Source of the DNA: Methylobacterium aerolatum
Lineage (GTDB): Bacteria; Pseudomonadota; Alphaproteobacteria; Rhizobiales; Beijerinckiaceae
Direction: 5' to 3'
DNA: 64,000 nucleotides
Assembly: GCF_022179085.1 (NCBI RefSeq)
Contig: NZ_BPQE01000005.1
Location: 1-64,000 of the forward strand
The notes beneath the pieces were generated by a model. It saw only the letters and a list, made by a program, of their open reading frames with translations. It was not told the origin of the DNA and did not search any database. This document shows, one piece after another, positions 8,029 through 16,891 of this stretch. The translations under genes and the position numbers were made by a program. The first letter of the stretch is position 1; every line of letters begins with the position of its first letter.

Positions 8029-8997
8029 ATGGCCGCCGACGCCGAACTGCTGATCGACCGGCGCCGCCTGCGCCGCCGCTTGAGCCTGTGGCGCATTTTG
8101 GGCATCGCCGGGCTCATCGTCGCCGTGGCGGCCATCGGGTACCGCGTGCGCGCCGGGGCAACGGGCGGCGGCTTCGCCGTGCGGCCGCAGATTGCGCGCA
8201 TCTCCGTCTCGGGCTTCATCGCGGGCAGCGAAGCCACCGCCAAGCTGATGAAGCGGGTGGGTGAATCCGACGCCGTGAAGGGCGTCGTGGTCTCGATCAA
8301 CTCCCCCGGCGGCACCACCACCGGCTCGGAGGAGATCTTCCGTAACCTGCGGGCGCTGGCCGAGAAGAAGCCCCTCGTCGCCTTCGTGGACGGGACCGCG
8401 GCCTCGGGCGCTTACATCACGGCCATCGCCGCCGACCATATCGTCGCCCGCGAAACCAGCCTCGTCGGCTCGATCGGCGTGCTGTTCCAGTATCCCGACG
8501 TGTCGGGTCTCCTCGACAAGGTCGGGGTGAAGGTCGAATCGGTGAAGTCGTCGCCGCTGAAGGCGGAGCCCTCGGGCTTCACGCCGACGTCGCCCGAGGC
8601 GCGGGCGGCGCTCGCCGCCGTGGTCGGCGACACCTACGCGTGGTTCAAGGGCTTGGTCGCGGAGCGCCGCGGCATGGACCCGCAGCAGCTCGCCACCGTC
8701 TCGGACGGGCGTGTGTTCAGCGGCCGCCAGAGCATCCCCCTCAAGCTGGTGGACGAGCTCGGCGGCGAGCGGCAGGCCGTGGCGTGGCTGGAGACGGCCA
8801 AGGGCGTGCCGAAGGACCTGCCCGTCACCGACTGGAAGCCGCGCTCGGAGAGCGACTTCTCCCTCTGGTCGGCGGCCGGAACCGGGGCGGATCTGCTCGG
8901 CCTGGAGGGATTCGCGAGGCACCTGAGGGCCCTGGGCCAGGAAGCCCAGGCCGGTGCGCAGGGCGGTCTCCTCGTCCTGTGGCGGCCGGAGCCCTGA
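8029..8997 (+). CDS. sppA: signal peptide peptidase SppA (short form)
   Basis: Membrane-anchored serine protease that degrades signal peptides left in the membrane. The 322-residue protein has one N-terminal transmembrane segment (about 22-38) and one protease domain, the short Bacillus-like form rather than the duplicated E. coli form. The Ser-Lys dyad appears as S126 (DGTAASGAY) and K178 ([11 protein letters not shown]). An AGGGAAG site precedes the ATG at 8029. It heads a run of same-strand genes with ihfB, lapA and trpF. Confidence 0.92.
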   Translation: MAADAELLIDRRRLRRRLSLWRILGIAGLIVAVAAIGYRVRAGATGGGFAVRPQIARISVSGFIAGSEATAKLMKRVGESDAVKGVVVSINSPGGTTTGSEEIFRNLRALAEKKPLVAFVDGTAASGAYITAIAADHIVARETSLVGSIGVLFQYPDVSGLLDKVGVKVESVKSSPLKAEPSGFTPTSPEARAALAAVVGDTYAWFKGLVAERRGMDPQQLATVSDGRVFSGRQSIPLKLVDELGGERQAVAWLETAKGVPKDLPVTDWKPRSESDFSLWSAAGTGADLLGLEGFARHLRALGQEAQAGAQGGLLVLWRPEP

Positions 8998-9052
8998 GCG
9001 CCGCCGCCCCGCCGCCCACCCATTCGCCGAATCACCGGGAAGACGACACGCC

Positions 9053-9361
9053 ATGATCAAGTCGGAGCTCGTTCTCAAGATCGCCGAGCAGAACCCGCAT
9101 CTCTACCAGCGGGATGTGGAGATCCTGGTCAACGCGATCCTCGACACGATCGCGGACGCGCTCGCCCGGGGCGACCGGGTCGAGCTGCGCGGCTTCGGCG
9201 CCTTCTCGGTGAAGCGCAGGGAAGCGCGGAAGGGACGCAACCCCCGGACGGGCGCGGCCGTTGCCGTCTCCGAAAAGGCCATCCCCGTGTTCAAGACGGG
9301 CAAGGAGATGCGGCTGCGTCTCAACGATGCCAAGATCGGCGAAGGCGTCGCGGCGCAATAG
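9053..9361 (+). CDS. ihfB: integration host factor subunit beta
   Basis: DNA-bending HU/IHF-family protein that pairs with IHF-alpha. The 102-residue sequence begins MIKSELV and has the family core [15 protein letters not shown] and the beta-arm segment [20 protein letters not shown] with the minor-groove-inserting proline. It follows sppA by 55 bases and precedes lapA by 14 bases, so a shared transcript is likely. A GGGAAG site lies upstream. Confidence 0.95.
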   Translation: MIKSELVLKIAEQNPHLYQRDVEILVNAILDTIADALARGDRVELRGFGAFSVKRREARKGRNPRTGAAVAVSEKAIPVFKTGKEMRLRLNDAKIGEGVAAQ

Positions 9362-9375
9362 GCGGAGGTGCGAGA

Positions 9376-9744
9376 ATGATCCGGTTCCTGAAGAGCCTTA
9401 TCCTGCTGCCGGTGGCGGCGGTGGTGATCCTGTTGGCCGTCGCGAACCGCAACCTCGTGACGCTGTCCTTCGATCCGTTCAACGTCGAGGCCCCCGTCTT
9501 CAGCGTGAACCTGCCGCTCTACGCGATCCTGTTCGGGGCCGTGGCGCTGGGCATCGTGGTCGGCGGCGTCTTCACGTGGCTCGGCCAGGGGCGCACCCGG
9601 GCGAGCGCCCGCCATCACCGCCGGGAGGCGTCCCGCTACGAGCGCGAGCTCGACCGGTTGCGTCCCTACTCGCCCGACGCGCCGGGCCAGACCTATCCCG
9701 GCACCTCGATCCCCGTCCGCACGGCGCTGCCCGCACCGCGCTGA
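9376..9744 (+). CDS. lapA: LapA domain-containing membrane protein (DUF1049)
   Basis: A 122-residue inner-membrane protein with two transmembrane helices (about 5-22 and 44-68) and a cytoplasmic C-terminal tail with heptad-like charged residues (REASRYERELDRL). This matches the LapA/YciS family, which in E. coli helps LapB control LPS synthesis. The role in alphaproteobacteria is less clear. It starts at an ATG after GGAGG and sits between ihfB and trpF, a common alphaproteobacterial order. Confidence 0.85.
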   Translation: MIRFLKSLILLPVAAVVILLAVANRNLVTLSFDPFNVEAPVFSVNLPLYAILFGAVALGIVVGGVFTWLGQGRTRASARHHRREASRYERELDRLRPYSPDAPGQTYPGTSIPVRTALPAPR

Positions 9745-9779
9745 ACCATGAGCGGCGCGGACAACCGCGCCCTGTGCCG

Positions 9780-10427
9780 ATGCCCGAGATCAAGATCTGC
9801 GGCCTGACCACGCCCGGCACCCTGGACGCCGCCCTCGCGGCGGGGGCGGACTGGGTGGGCTTCGTCCGCTTCGCCCGCAGCCCCCGCCACGTCGCGCTGG
9901 AGGAGGCCCGCCGCCTGTCCGCGCAGGCGAAGGGCCGGGCCGGGCGTGTGGTGCTGCTGGTCGATGCCGACGACGAGGCCGTCGCCGCCGCCGTCGAGGC
10001 CATCGGGCCGGACCTGATCCAGCTGCACGGGCGCGAGACGCCCGGGCGGGTCGCGGCGATCCGCGCGGCCACGGGACGGCCGGTGATGAAGGCACTGGGC
10101 ATCGCCGGGCGGGACGACCTCGCAGCGATCGCGGCCTATGCCGGCCATGCCGACCGCCTGCTCCTCGACGCGAAGGCGCCCCCCGGCGCAGTCCTGCCGG
10201 GCGGCAACGGGGTGAGCTTCGAGTGGGACATCCTGGCGGGAGCGGCGCTGCCCGCTGACACCATGCTCTCGGGTGGCCTCGCGCCGGGCAACGTCGCCGA
10301 GGCCATCGCCCGCACCGGGCTTACGGCGGTGGACGTCTCCTCGGGCGTCGAGAGCGCGCCGGGCGTGAAGGATCCGGACCGGATCGCCGCCTTCGTCGCG
10401 GCGGCGCGGGGCACGACACCGAGATAG
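9780..10427 (+). CDS. trpF: phosphoribosylanthranilate isomerase
   Basis: Converts N-(5-phosphoribosyl)anthranilate to the 1-deoxyribulose form in tryptophan synthesis. The 215-residue TIM barrel begins MPEIKICGLT with the general-base C7, has the general-acid D130 (LLLDAKAP), and ends with the phosphate-binding GG (LSGGLAPGNV) and VDVSSGVE motifs. It starts 35 bases after lapA without an obvious ribosome site. trpB follows, but 391 bases away across a palindromic repeat, so the two may not be tightly coupled. Confidence 0.93.
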   Translation: MPEIKICGLTTPGTLDAALAAGADWVGFVRFARSPRHVALEEARRLSAQAKGRAGRVVLLVDADDEAVAAAVEAIGPDLIQLHGRETPGRVAAIRAATGRPVMKALGIAGRDDLAAIAAYAGHADRLLLDAKAPPGAVLPGGNGVSFEWDILAGAALPADTMLSGGLAPGNVAEAIARTGLTAVDVSSGVESAPGVKDPDRIAAFVAAARGTTPR

Positions 10428-10479
10428 TGCTGTTTCCCTCCTCCCGTAGGTGGAGATCTCTGCACCATTCGTCCAATCC

Positions 10480-10595
10480 TCGACCTCATCCTGAGGTGCC
10501 CGCCTCGGCGGGCCTCGAAGGAGGGTTCCAGCGGGCTCCGCGATCTCTGGAACCCTCCTTCGAGGCTGCTCCGCAGCACCTCAGGATGTGGTCGA
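10480..10595. repeat. long palindromic repeat (family C), copy 1
   Basis: A near-perfect palindrome of about 115 bases. Outer arms are TCGACCTCATCCTGAGGTGC and its counterpart ending GGATGTGGTCGA, with inner arms CTCGAAGGAGGGTTCCAG/CTGGAACCCTCCTTCGAG. Related pieces lie near 33221, 34410, 49921 and 60700. It fills most of the 10428-10818 gap between trpF and trpB and could form a large hairpin in RNA. The rest of the gap shows nothing recognisable. Confidence 0.75.
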
Positions 10596-10818
10596 GGGTG
10601 GGATTGGAAGCAATGACCGCGTCTTATCCCGATCCTCAGACCGAGTGAGGGAATACTCCTTCACGAACAGGACAAGTCTCACCTCACGGCCTTCGGCGTT
10701 GGCAACATGCCGCGAAGGGACCCGGCCGTCCCGGCATTGCGGTCCCGCGCGCATGGGTCTAGGCAACCCAAATCCCGAGACAACCGGCAAGATCGACAGC
10801 ACCGCGAAGGACAAGCCC

Positions 10819-12060
10819 GTGACCATCGCCCCCGTCCCGAATTCCTTCCGCACCGGGCCCGACGAGCGCGGGCGCTTCGGCATCTTCGGTGGCCGCTTCG
10901 TGGCCGAGACGCTGATGCCCCTGATTCTCGACCTGGAGACGGCCTACGAGGCGGCCAAGAAGGATCCGGTCTTCAAGGCCGAGATGGAGAGCTATGGCAC
11001 CCACTACATCGGCCGCCCGAGCCCCCTCTACTTCGCCGAGCGGCTCACCGAGCATCTGCGGGCGAAGGCCCCGGCCGGCCGGGGGGCGAAGGTCTATTTC
11101 AAGCGCGACGAGCTGAACCACACCGGCTCGCACAAGGTGAACAACGTGCTCGGCCAGATCCTGCTCGCCCGCCGCATGGGCAAGCCGCGGATCATCGCCG
11201 AGACCGGTGCCGGCCAGCACGGCGTCGCCACGGCGACCCTCTGCGCCCGCTTCGGCCTGAAATGCGTGGTCTACATGGGCGCCGTCGACGTCGCCCGGCA
11301 GGCGCCGAACGTCTTCCGCATGAAGATGCTCGGCGCCGAGGTCGTGCCGGTCGAGTCCGGCACCAAGACCCTCAAGGACGCGATGAACGAGGCCCTGCGC
11401 GACTGGGTCACCAACGTCGCGGACACGTTCTACTGCATCGGTACGGTCGCCGGTCCGCACCCGTATCCGGCCATGGTCCGCGACTTCCAGTCTGTGATCG
11501 GCAAGGAAACTCGCGAGCAGATGATCGCGCAGGAGGGTCGCCTGCCGGACTCGCTCATCGCCTGCATCGGCGGTGGCTCGAACGCGATGGGCCTGTTCCA
11601 CCCGTTCCTCGACGACCGCGAGGTCGAGATCTTCGGCGTCGAAGCGGCGGGCCACGGCGTCCAGAGCGGCCTGCATGCGGCCTCGCTGACCGGCGGCAAG
11701 CCGGGCGTGCTTCACGGCAACCGCACCTATCTCCTCATGGACGGCGACGGGCAGATCGCCGACGCCCACTCGATCTCGGCAGGCCTCGACTATCCCGGCA
11801 TCGGCCCTGAGCATGCGTGGCTGCACGAGATGGGGCGGGTCACCTATCTGTCGGCCACGGATCAGGAAGCCCTCGGTGCGTTCAAGCTCTGCTCGACGCT
11901 TGAGGGGATCATCCCGGCCCTGGAGCCGGCCCATGCGCTTTCGAAGGTGCTGGAGCTCGCGCCGCAGCGCCCCGCCGAGCATCTGATGGTTCTCAATCTT
12001 TGTGGCCGCGGCGACAAGGACATCCCGCAGGTCGCAGAGATCTTCGGCACGACGATCTAA
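10819..12060 (+). CDS. trpB: tryptophan synthase beta chain
   Basis: PLP enzyme that condenses indole with serine to give tryptophan, working with TrpA. The 413-residue form starts at the GTG at 10819 ([18 protein letters not shown]) after GAAGGA. An upstream in-frame ATG at 10753 would add 22 residues. The PLP lysine is K106 (HTGSHKVNN), the catalytic Glu is E128 (AETGAGQHG), and the phosphate loop is GGGSNAMG. trpA is not downstream: a hairpin array and a convergent gene follow. Confidence 0.95.
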   Translation: MTIAPVPNSFRTGPDERGRFGIFGGRFVAETLMPLILDLETAYEAAKKDPVFKAEMESYGTHYIGRPSPLYFAERLTEHLRAKAPAGRGAKVYFKRDELNHTGSHKVNNVLGQILLARRMGKPRIIAETGAGQHGVATATLCARFGLKCVVYMGAVDVARQAPNVFRMKMLGAEVVPVESGTKTLKDAMNEALRDWVTNVADTFYCIGTVAGPHPYPAMVRDFQSVIGKETREQMIAQEGRLPDSLIACIGGGSNAMGLFHPFLDDREVEIFGVEAAGHGVQSGLHAASLTGGKPGVLHGNRTYLLMDGDGQIADAHSISAGLDYPGIGPEHAWLHEMGRVTYLSATDQEALGAFKLCSTLEGIIPALEPAHALSKVLELAPQRPAEHLMVLNLCGRGDKDIPQVAEIFGTTI

Positions 12061-12067
12061 GTCGAGA

Positions 12068-12127
12068 GGGTCCAGAGGGCGAGCCCTCTGGACCCCGCCA
12101 AAGGACAAGTCCTTTGGGATCCCCGAT
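12068..12127. repeat. multi-hairpin array (family A), copy 2
   Basis: Two hairpins, GTCCAGAGGG/CCCTCTGGAC and CCAAAGGAC/GTCCTTTGG, fill the space between the convergent stop codons of trpB (12060) and the helix-hairpin-helix gene (12130). It probably serves as a two-way terminator. The AAGGAC hairpin faces the stop at 12130. Confidence 0.7.
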
Positions 12128-12129
12128 CC

Positions 12130-12753
12130 TCAGTGCACCGTGACCTGCTCGCGGATGCGCTCGAAGACCGAGCGGCTCAGCACGCGCTTGGTCAGCAGGT
12201 CGCTCACCGCCGCGTAGGGCCGCTTGGCCACGATGGCCCGGCCGATATTGCCGCCGCCGCGCAGGCGGTTGAGGTCGGCCACCGAGGCGGTGTTGAGGTC
12301 GATCAGCGCGATGGCGGCCGGCCCTTCCGTGGCGCGGGCCTCCGCCACCTCGGCGTCGGCCTGGGGCACCGGAGCGGGCGTCGCGGCTGTGGCATCGGAG
12401 GGTAGCCGCAGGGGCGGCGCATCGGCCGGCGGGCTCGCGGTCCTCGGCGAGGCCGCTACAGCGCCCGGCCGCAGGGCGGGAGGGGTCGCCTGGGCCGCAG
12501 GCGGCACCGCAGGCTGCGCCGTGGCCGGGACCCCGGGAGGGGGCGCCTCCGGTGGCGGCGCCGGACGCGCCGTCTCGGGCATGGGCAGGATCTGGCGCAC
12601 GGGGGGTGCGCCCGGCTCGACCGCCGCCGCACCGGATCCGCCGGTCGGCGGCACGGCGGGGGTGGAGGGCAGCCAGTACTGCACCAGGGCGGCGAGAGCA
12701 CCGGCGATGAGCAGCAACACCGATGCGCGAAGAATGGCAGGTCCGCTGAGCAC
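12130..12753 (-). CDS. membrane-anchored helix-hairpin-helix protein
   Basis: A 207-residue protein with an N-terminal transmembrane segment (about 8-27), a long Pro/Ala-rich linker (about 30-145) and a C-terminal helix-hairpin-helix domain (LIDLNTASVADLNRLRGG to the end). That fold resembles the ComEA DNA-binding domain. The topology suggests the domain is held away from the inner membrane on a flexible tether, on the periplasmic side if it is ComEA-like. A role in DNA binding is possible but unproven. The ATG at 12753 is preceded by a 511-base gap. Confidence 0.7.
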   Translation of the reverse strand: MLSGPAILRASVLLLIAGALAALVQYWLPSTPAVPPTGGSGAAAVEPGAPPVRQILPMPETARPAPPPEAPPPGVPATAQPAVPPAAQATPPALRPGAVAASPRTASPPADAPPLRLPSDATAATPAPVPQADAEVAEARATEGPAAIALIDLNTASVADLNRLRGGGNIGRAIVAKRPYAAVSDLLTKRVLSRSVFERIREQVTVH

Positions 12754-13264
12754 GCGCCGACCGATATAGACAGTTGCTAGGGCATTTCCCGCCTAGAGGA
12801 AGCCTGTTCGGCGCGGGGACATGCGGTTTGATCAATGAAAACGATCACCCTGCGATCACGAGATCAAAGGGCGGCTTAAGCTTAACGCATTTTCTTTCAC
12901 GGGCAAACAGGCGCGGCCGCCCCGCCCGATCCTATCCCCCATCAACCCGGCATGTCGCATGCGCGGCCGATGGGCTCGCCTGCCGGGCATCTCGCGCCCG
13001 GCGCGAGCCACGATCCTTCGCCATGGCGGCGTCGTTCCGCCCGCACGGATGCCGAGGCGGGGTGGGCGAGGGCGGACAGGAACCGGCCTAGAGCCGTCGT
13101 CGATCGGGGTGAGCCGCGCCCGTCGATGGATCCCTGGTCGTCCTCACAGGCGGAGCATCGCAATCCGGCGAGGCACACCGTTCGGAGACGTCCCGCTACC
13201 CTGGATGGCTTCGCTGTCGCTCGCAAAGGCGGAGATGCGTGAGCCGACTTGGTCTGCTCCGGCT
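12754..13264. other. intergenic region upstream of the helix-hairpin-helix gene
   Basis: 511 bases without a convincing gene. The part nearest 12754-12905 is less GC-rich (AAGCTTAACGCATTTTC) with repeated GATC tetramers and probably holds the minus-strand promoter of the gene starting at 12753. The part nearest rlmE holds a degenerate family B palindrome (13141-13236). Small open frames here look like shadows. Confidence 0.5.
13141..13236. repeat. dispersed palindromic repeat (family B), degenerate copy 3
   Basis: The right arm is well kept (CCTGGATGGCTTCGC, then TCGCTCGCAAAGGCGGA) and the left arm is decayed (GCATCGCAATCC). It lies just beyond the rlmE stop codon. Confidence 0.55.
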
Positions 13265-13981
13265 TTAGGGTTCCACCCCCCGGCCGGGCGCGCCGCGATA
13301 GCCGGTGGCCAGCACGTAGAGTTCGCTGGAATCGGCCCGGCTCGCGGAGGGCTTCACATGCCGGACCACCGCGAAGTCGCGCTTCAGGTTGGCGAGCAGC
13401 TCGCCCTCGGTGCCGCCCTGGAGCACCTTGGCGAGGTAGGCCCCGCCCGGCGCCAGCACCTCGCGGGCGAACTCGGCGGCGGTCTCCGCGAGGCCGATGA
13501 TCCGCAGGTGATCGGTCTTCTTATGGCCGGTGGTATTGGCGGCCATGTCGGACATCACGAAGTCGGCCGGGCCGCCGAGGAGGTCGGTGAGTTGCCGGGG
13601 CGCATCGTCGTCCAGGAAGTCGAGGGTGATGAACTCGACCCCGGCCATCGGCTCGATGGGCAGGAGATCGATGCCGACCACCTTGCCCGTCGGCCCGACG
13701 ACCTTCGCCGCCACCTGCGACCAGCCGCCCGGTGCCGCGCCGAGATCCACGATCCGCTGGCCAGGCTTCAGGAGCTTGAACCGCTCGTCGATCTCGATGA
13801 GCTTGAAGGCCGCGCGGGAGCGGTAGCCCTCCCGTTTGGCCCGCGCCACGTAGGGGTCGTTGAGTTGCCGTTCGAGCCAGCGGGTCTGCGAGACGGTGCG
13901 CTTGCGCGCGGTCTTCACCCGCTGCTTGAGATCGCCGCGCACGCCCCCGGTGGAGCCCAAACCTCCGCGCCTGTCAGTCAT
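13265..13981 (-). CDS. rlmE: 23S rRNA 2'-O-methyltransferase RlmE (FtsJ/RrmJ)
   Basis: Methylates the 2'-OH of U2552 (E. coli numbering) in 23S rRNA using SAM, a late step of 50S assembly. The 238-residue protein has the SAM motif VDLGAAPGGWSQV (78-90) and the K-D-K-E catalytic tetrad: K60 (RAAFK), D145 (MSDMAANTTG), K185 (YLAKVLQGG) and the Glu in SSELYVLA. The start at 13981 (MTDRRGG) was preferred over an upstream ATG at 14047 that would overlap ppx. It begins 34 bases after the ppx stop. Confidence 0.94.
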   Translation of the reverse strand: MTDRRGGLGSTGGVRGDLKQRVKTARKRTVSQTRWLERQLNDPYVARAKREGYRSRAAFKLIEIDERFKLLKPGQRIVDLGAAPGGWSQVAAKVVGPTGKVVGIDLLPIEPMAGVEFITLDFLDDDAPRQLTDLLGGPADFVMSDMAANTTGHKKTDHLRIIGLAETAAEFAREVLAPGGAYLAKVLQGGTEGELLANLKRDFAVVRHVKPSASRADSSELYVLATGYRGAPGRGVEP

Positions 13982-14015
13982 GAACCCCTTCGTCGGCTCC
14001 GTGGCGGGCGCGCGC

Positions 14016-15095
14016 TCAGCGCACCGGCTTGCGCGACCATACCTCATCCTCGCGCATCATGTTGACGAGAAGCCCCTCGCGCAGGCCCCGGTCGGCGATC
14101 CGCAGGCGCTCGGCCGGAAAGGCCCGGCGGATCGCCTCCAGGATGGCGCAGCCAGCGAGCACGAGGTCGGCCCTGTCCCGGCCGATGCACGGGTTCTCCG
14201 CCCGCTGTTCCAGCCGCGTGTCGAGCAGGTCGTCGATGGCGGTGGCGACCTCCGCATCGCTCATCCAGAGCCCGTCCACCCGGCGCCGCTCGTAGCGGGC
14301 GAGGCGCAGGTGCATGGCCGCGATGGTGGTGACGGTGCCCGAGGTGCCGAGGAGGTGGAAATGCTGGGCCGTCGAAGCCGCCGCCGCCCGCAGGGCGAAG
14401 CCCGCGAGCTTCTCCGCCACCTCCTCGACCATCCCCTCGAACATCCGCCGCGTGACCTCGGCCCCGCCATGGCGCTCGGCGAGGGTGACGACGCCCACGG
14501 GCAGGGAATCCCAGGCGCGGATCCGCAGGGTCGGGTCGGTGGAGGGGTTGGTGGCCGCGCCGTCGAGCCACGCGATCTCGGTCGATCCTCCGCCGATGTC
14601 GAAGATCACGACCGATTCGGCCCGCGGGTCGGCGAGGGCGGCGCAGCCGGTGACGGCGAGGTAGGCCTCCGTCTGGCGGTCCACGATCTCGAGGTCGAGG
14701 CCGACCGTCTGGCGGACGCGCTCGACGAAATCCGCCCCGTTCACCGCCAGCCGGCAGGCCTCGGTGGCGATTACCTTGGCCCGGCGGACCCGGCGGGCCT
14801 GCATCTTGGCCCGGCAGATTCGCAGGGCCTCGACGGTGCGCTCGATGGCGGCCTCGCTCAGGCGATCCGAGGTGCCCAGGCCCTCCCCGAGGCGCACGAT
14901 GCGCGAGAACGCATCGATCACCCGGAAGCCGCCATAGGTCGGCTCCGCGATCAGCAGGCGGCAGTTGTTGGTGCCGAGGTCGAGGGCCGCATAGCTCTGC
15001 CGGCGCTCGCGCCCCGCGTAGAGGGTCGGCGTATGGAGCGGCCCCAGGCCGTTCACGGAACGGGCCGGCGCGGCCGCGGCGGTCTCGTCCCTCAT
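14016..15095 (-). CDS. ppx: Ppx/GppA family exopolyphosphatase/phosphatase
   Basis: Hydrolyses polyphosphate or pppGpp; the family cannot be split by eye. It has the actin-like ATPase-fold motifs in order: AALDLGTNNCRLLI near the N-terminus, TEACRLAVNG, the phosphate-2 loop DIGGGSTEI, and GTSGTVTTIAA. About 359 residues from the ATG at 15095; a GTG at 15140 would add 15. It is the short form without the extended C-terminal HD-like domain of E. coli Ppx. It lies directly upstream of rlmE on the same strand, a pairing that I recall from other alphaproteobacteria. Confidence 0.88.
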   Translation of the reverse strand: MRDETAAAAPARSVNGLGPLHTPTLYAGRERRQSYAALDLGTNNCRLLIAEPTYGGFRVIDAFSRIVRLGEGLGTSDRLSEAAIERTVEALRICRAKMQARRVRRAKVIATEACRLAVNGADFVERVRQTVGLDLEIVDRQTEAYLAVTGCAALADPRAESVVIFDIGGGSTEIAWLDGAATNPSTDPTLRIRAWDSLPVGVVTLAERHGGAEVTRRMFEGMVEEVAEKLAGFALRAAAASTAQHFHLLGTSGTVTTIAAMHLRLARYERRRVDGLWMSDAEVATAIDDLLDTRLEQRAENPCIGRDRADLVLAGCAILEAIRRAFPAERLRIADRGLREGLLVNMMREDEVWSRKPVR

Positions 15096-15273
15096 CGGCC
15101 CGGCCGTCGATCCCTCATCGGCCGGGCGACCCGGCCTCACTTGCCCTGAAGCCTACAGGGTCGGGCAGGAGTTGCAACGGCTGATCCGCCCCGGGACGGC
15201 CGATCGCCCCCATCTCCCGGCGCGGCCCGCGCTTTTCTCCTCGCGGGAGGGCGATCCGCGCCTCGGGGGCGCC

Positions 15274-15744
15274 TCACGCGAAGGCCTTCAGCCCGGCGGC
15301 GCGGGGGATCGGCCGCAGCAGGCTCTTCACTTGGGAATAGGGGCGGGGCCGGTTGATGATCTCGTCCAGGCGCGACCACAGGGTCTTGGGCGAGAAGGGC
15401 TTGGCGATGATCTCGTTGACGCCGAGCCCGACGGCGCGATCGACCACGTTCCGGCGCGGCTGGGCCAGCATCAGGATGATCGGCAGGGTGGGGCAGGGAG
15501 AGGTGGACGGCGTGCGGGCGAGGCGGATGAACTCCTCGCCGGAGAGAATCGACAGATCCCAGTCGATGATCGCGATGTCCGGCTTCGATTCGGCCAGGAC
15601 GCCGAGGGCCTCCGCCCCGTCCGGCGCCTCCAGGACGCGCTTGATGCCCACGCGCATCAGCATGTCCCGCACGATCCGGCGGATGTAGAGGCTCTCGTCG
15701 ACGACGAGGGCGGAGAGGTCGGGGAAGGTGGGTGTCGCGATCAT
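15274..15744 (-). CDS. stand-alone response regulator receiver protein
   Basis: A 156-residue CheY-like protein. The acidic pair D16-E17 (VVDES), the phosphoacceptor D61 (AIIDWDLS) and the conserved Lys in IIAKPFSP are all present. No DNA-binding or enzymatic output domain follows; about 25 basic/hydrophobic residues make up the tail. It probably acts by protein-protein contact. No kinase gene is nearby, so its partner is unknown. It is divergent from the cold-shock gene. Confidence 0.85.
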   Translation of the reverse strand: MIATPTFPDLSALVVDESLYIRRIVRDMLMRVGIKRVLEAPDGAEALGVLAESKPDIAIIDWDLSILSGEEFIRLARTPSTSPCPTLPIILMLAQPRRNVVDRAVGLGVNEIIAKPFSPKTLWSRLDEIINRPRPYSQVKSLLRPIPRAAGLKAFA

Positions 15745-15974
15745 CGGGTGCGTCGTCCAGTCGCGACGTTACCCGACCCCACTTTGCATTTTGCTAACGC
15801 CACTCACGCGCCGCGCGATGACGCACTGCGGAAAGTGACGAAACCGCGCCGTTTGGGCCTAAAAGGACCTTGCGGTCAAGGCCCGATTGCGTCAGGACTG
15901 AGGCGTTATTCTTGGTTACCGCGACCACGGGTAATGCACGGTGCGGAACGTCGCTCCTCCGGGATGATCGACGT

Positions 15975-15989
15975 TGTATTGAAAATACA
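15975..15989. promoter_or_regulatory. perfect palindrome in the cold-shock gene leader
   Basis: TGTATT-GAA-AATACA is an exact 6-3-6 inverted repeat 28 bases upstream of the ATG at 16018. It is AT-rich in a GC-rich setting. It could be an operator or an mRNA hairpin near the ribosome site. No strong Shine-Dalgarno sequence is visible before this start. The function is inferred only from position. Confidence 0.35.
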
Positions 15990-16017
15990 GGCGGCGGACG
16001 GTTTTTGCGAGCTTCTA

Positions 16018-16791
16018 ATGGGACGTGGTCGTGATTTCAGAGGGCCGCAGAAGCGCGGCTTCGATGAGGGTGGACCGAGCTGGCCTGATCAGGCTCCCTC
16101 GGGTGGATACGGCGGCGGCGGCTACGGCGGCGGCGGCGGTGGTGGATACGGTGGTGGTGGTGGCGGCTACGGCGGCGGCGGTGGTGGCGGCTTCGACCGC
16201 GGCCCGGCGCGCGGCGCGGCTCCGGCCCCCTCCGGTCCTGAGCGTGATGCCACGGTAAAGTGGTTCAACAAGGAGAAGGGCTTCGGCTTCGTCGAACTCG
16301 GTGACGGCGGCGGCGATGCCTTCCTCCACATCCGCGCGGTCGAGGCGGCAGGTCACGACGACCTGATGCCCGGCACCAAGCTGACGGTCACGACCGCCCA
16401 GGGCCAGAAGGGCCCGCAGGTCACGAGCGTGACGAGCGTCGACACCTCGACGGCCGAGGCTCCGGCCCCGCGTCGCGAGTTCCGTCCGCGCACCGGCGGC
16501 TTCGGTGGCGGGGATCGCTTCGGCGGCGGCGACCGCTTCGGCGGCGGCGGCGGCGGCGGGCGTCCCCCGGCCGGCCCGTCCACCGAGATGGTCGGCACCG
16601 TGAAGTGGTACGACCCGGCGAAGGGCTTCGGCTTCGTCTCCGTGAACGACGGCGGCAAGGACGTGTTCGTCCACCGTTCGGCGCTCGCCCGCGCTGGGCT
16701 CGACTCCCTGGCCGAGGGCCAGCAGGTCACGCTCGGCGTCGTCGAGGGTATGAAGGGCCGCGAGGCCTCGTCCATCAACGTCGACGGCTGA
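16018..16791 (+). CDS. two-domain cold-shock protein with glycine-rich N-terminus
   Basis: A 257-residue nucleic-acid-binding protein. An N-terminal Gly/Tyr-rich low-complexity segment (about 30-65, repeats of YGGGG) is followed by cold-shock domain 1 (ATVKWFNKEKGFGFVEL, about 78-140), a second Gly/Arg-rich linker (GGGDRFGGG twice) and cold-shock domain 2 (GTVKWYDPAKGFGFVSV, about 193-257). RNP1-like KGFGFV is intact in both domains; in domain 1 the RNP2-like segment is AFLHI instead of VFVH. Likely an RNA chaperone. I chose ATG 16018; the frame is open upstream without coding character. Confidence 0.88.
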   Translation: MGRGRDFRGPQKRGFDEGGPSWPDQAPSGGYGGGGYGGGGGGGYGGGGGGYGGGGGGGFDRGPARGAAPAPSGPERDATVKWFNKEKGFGFVELGDGGGDAFLHIRAVEAAGHDDLMPGTKLTVTTAQGQKGPQVTSVTSVDTSTAEAPAPRREFRPRTGGFGGGDRFGGGDRFGGGGGGGRPPAGPSTEMVGTVKWYDPAKGFGFVSVNDGGKDVFVHRSALARAGLDSLAEGQQVTLGVVEGMKGREASSINVDG

Positions 16792-16842
16792 GCCCCCTGA
16801 ATCGCGGCGCCTTCTTGCCGCCGCGATCCTCTCCGACCTTCG

Positions 16843-16871
16843 AACGGCGGCCCTCAGGGGCCGCCGTTTGC
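16843..16871 (+). terminator. terminator after the cold-shock gene
   Basis: AACGGCGGCCC/GGGCCGCCGTT with a 4-base loop and a short T-run. A weaker stem, ATCGCGGCG/CGCCGCGAT, lies just before it at 16801-16827. Confidence 0.7.
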
Positions 16872-16891
16872 TTGTGTACAGCCGGGTCCCC

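Noticed and set aside
10588-10818. 77-codon N-terminal extension of trpB
   Set aside because: It is read from a palindromic repeat and non-conserved sequence; the TrpB family starts near 10819.
16080-16200. Regular GGC repeats as a CRISPR or tandem-repeat locus
   Set aside because: They encode the glycine-rich segment of the cold-shock protein and have no spacers.
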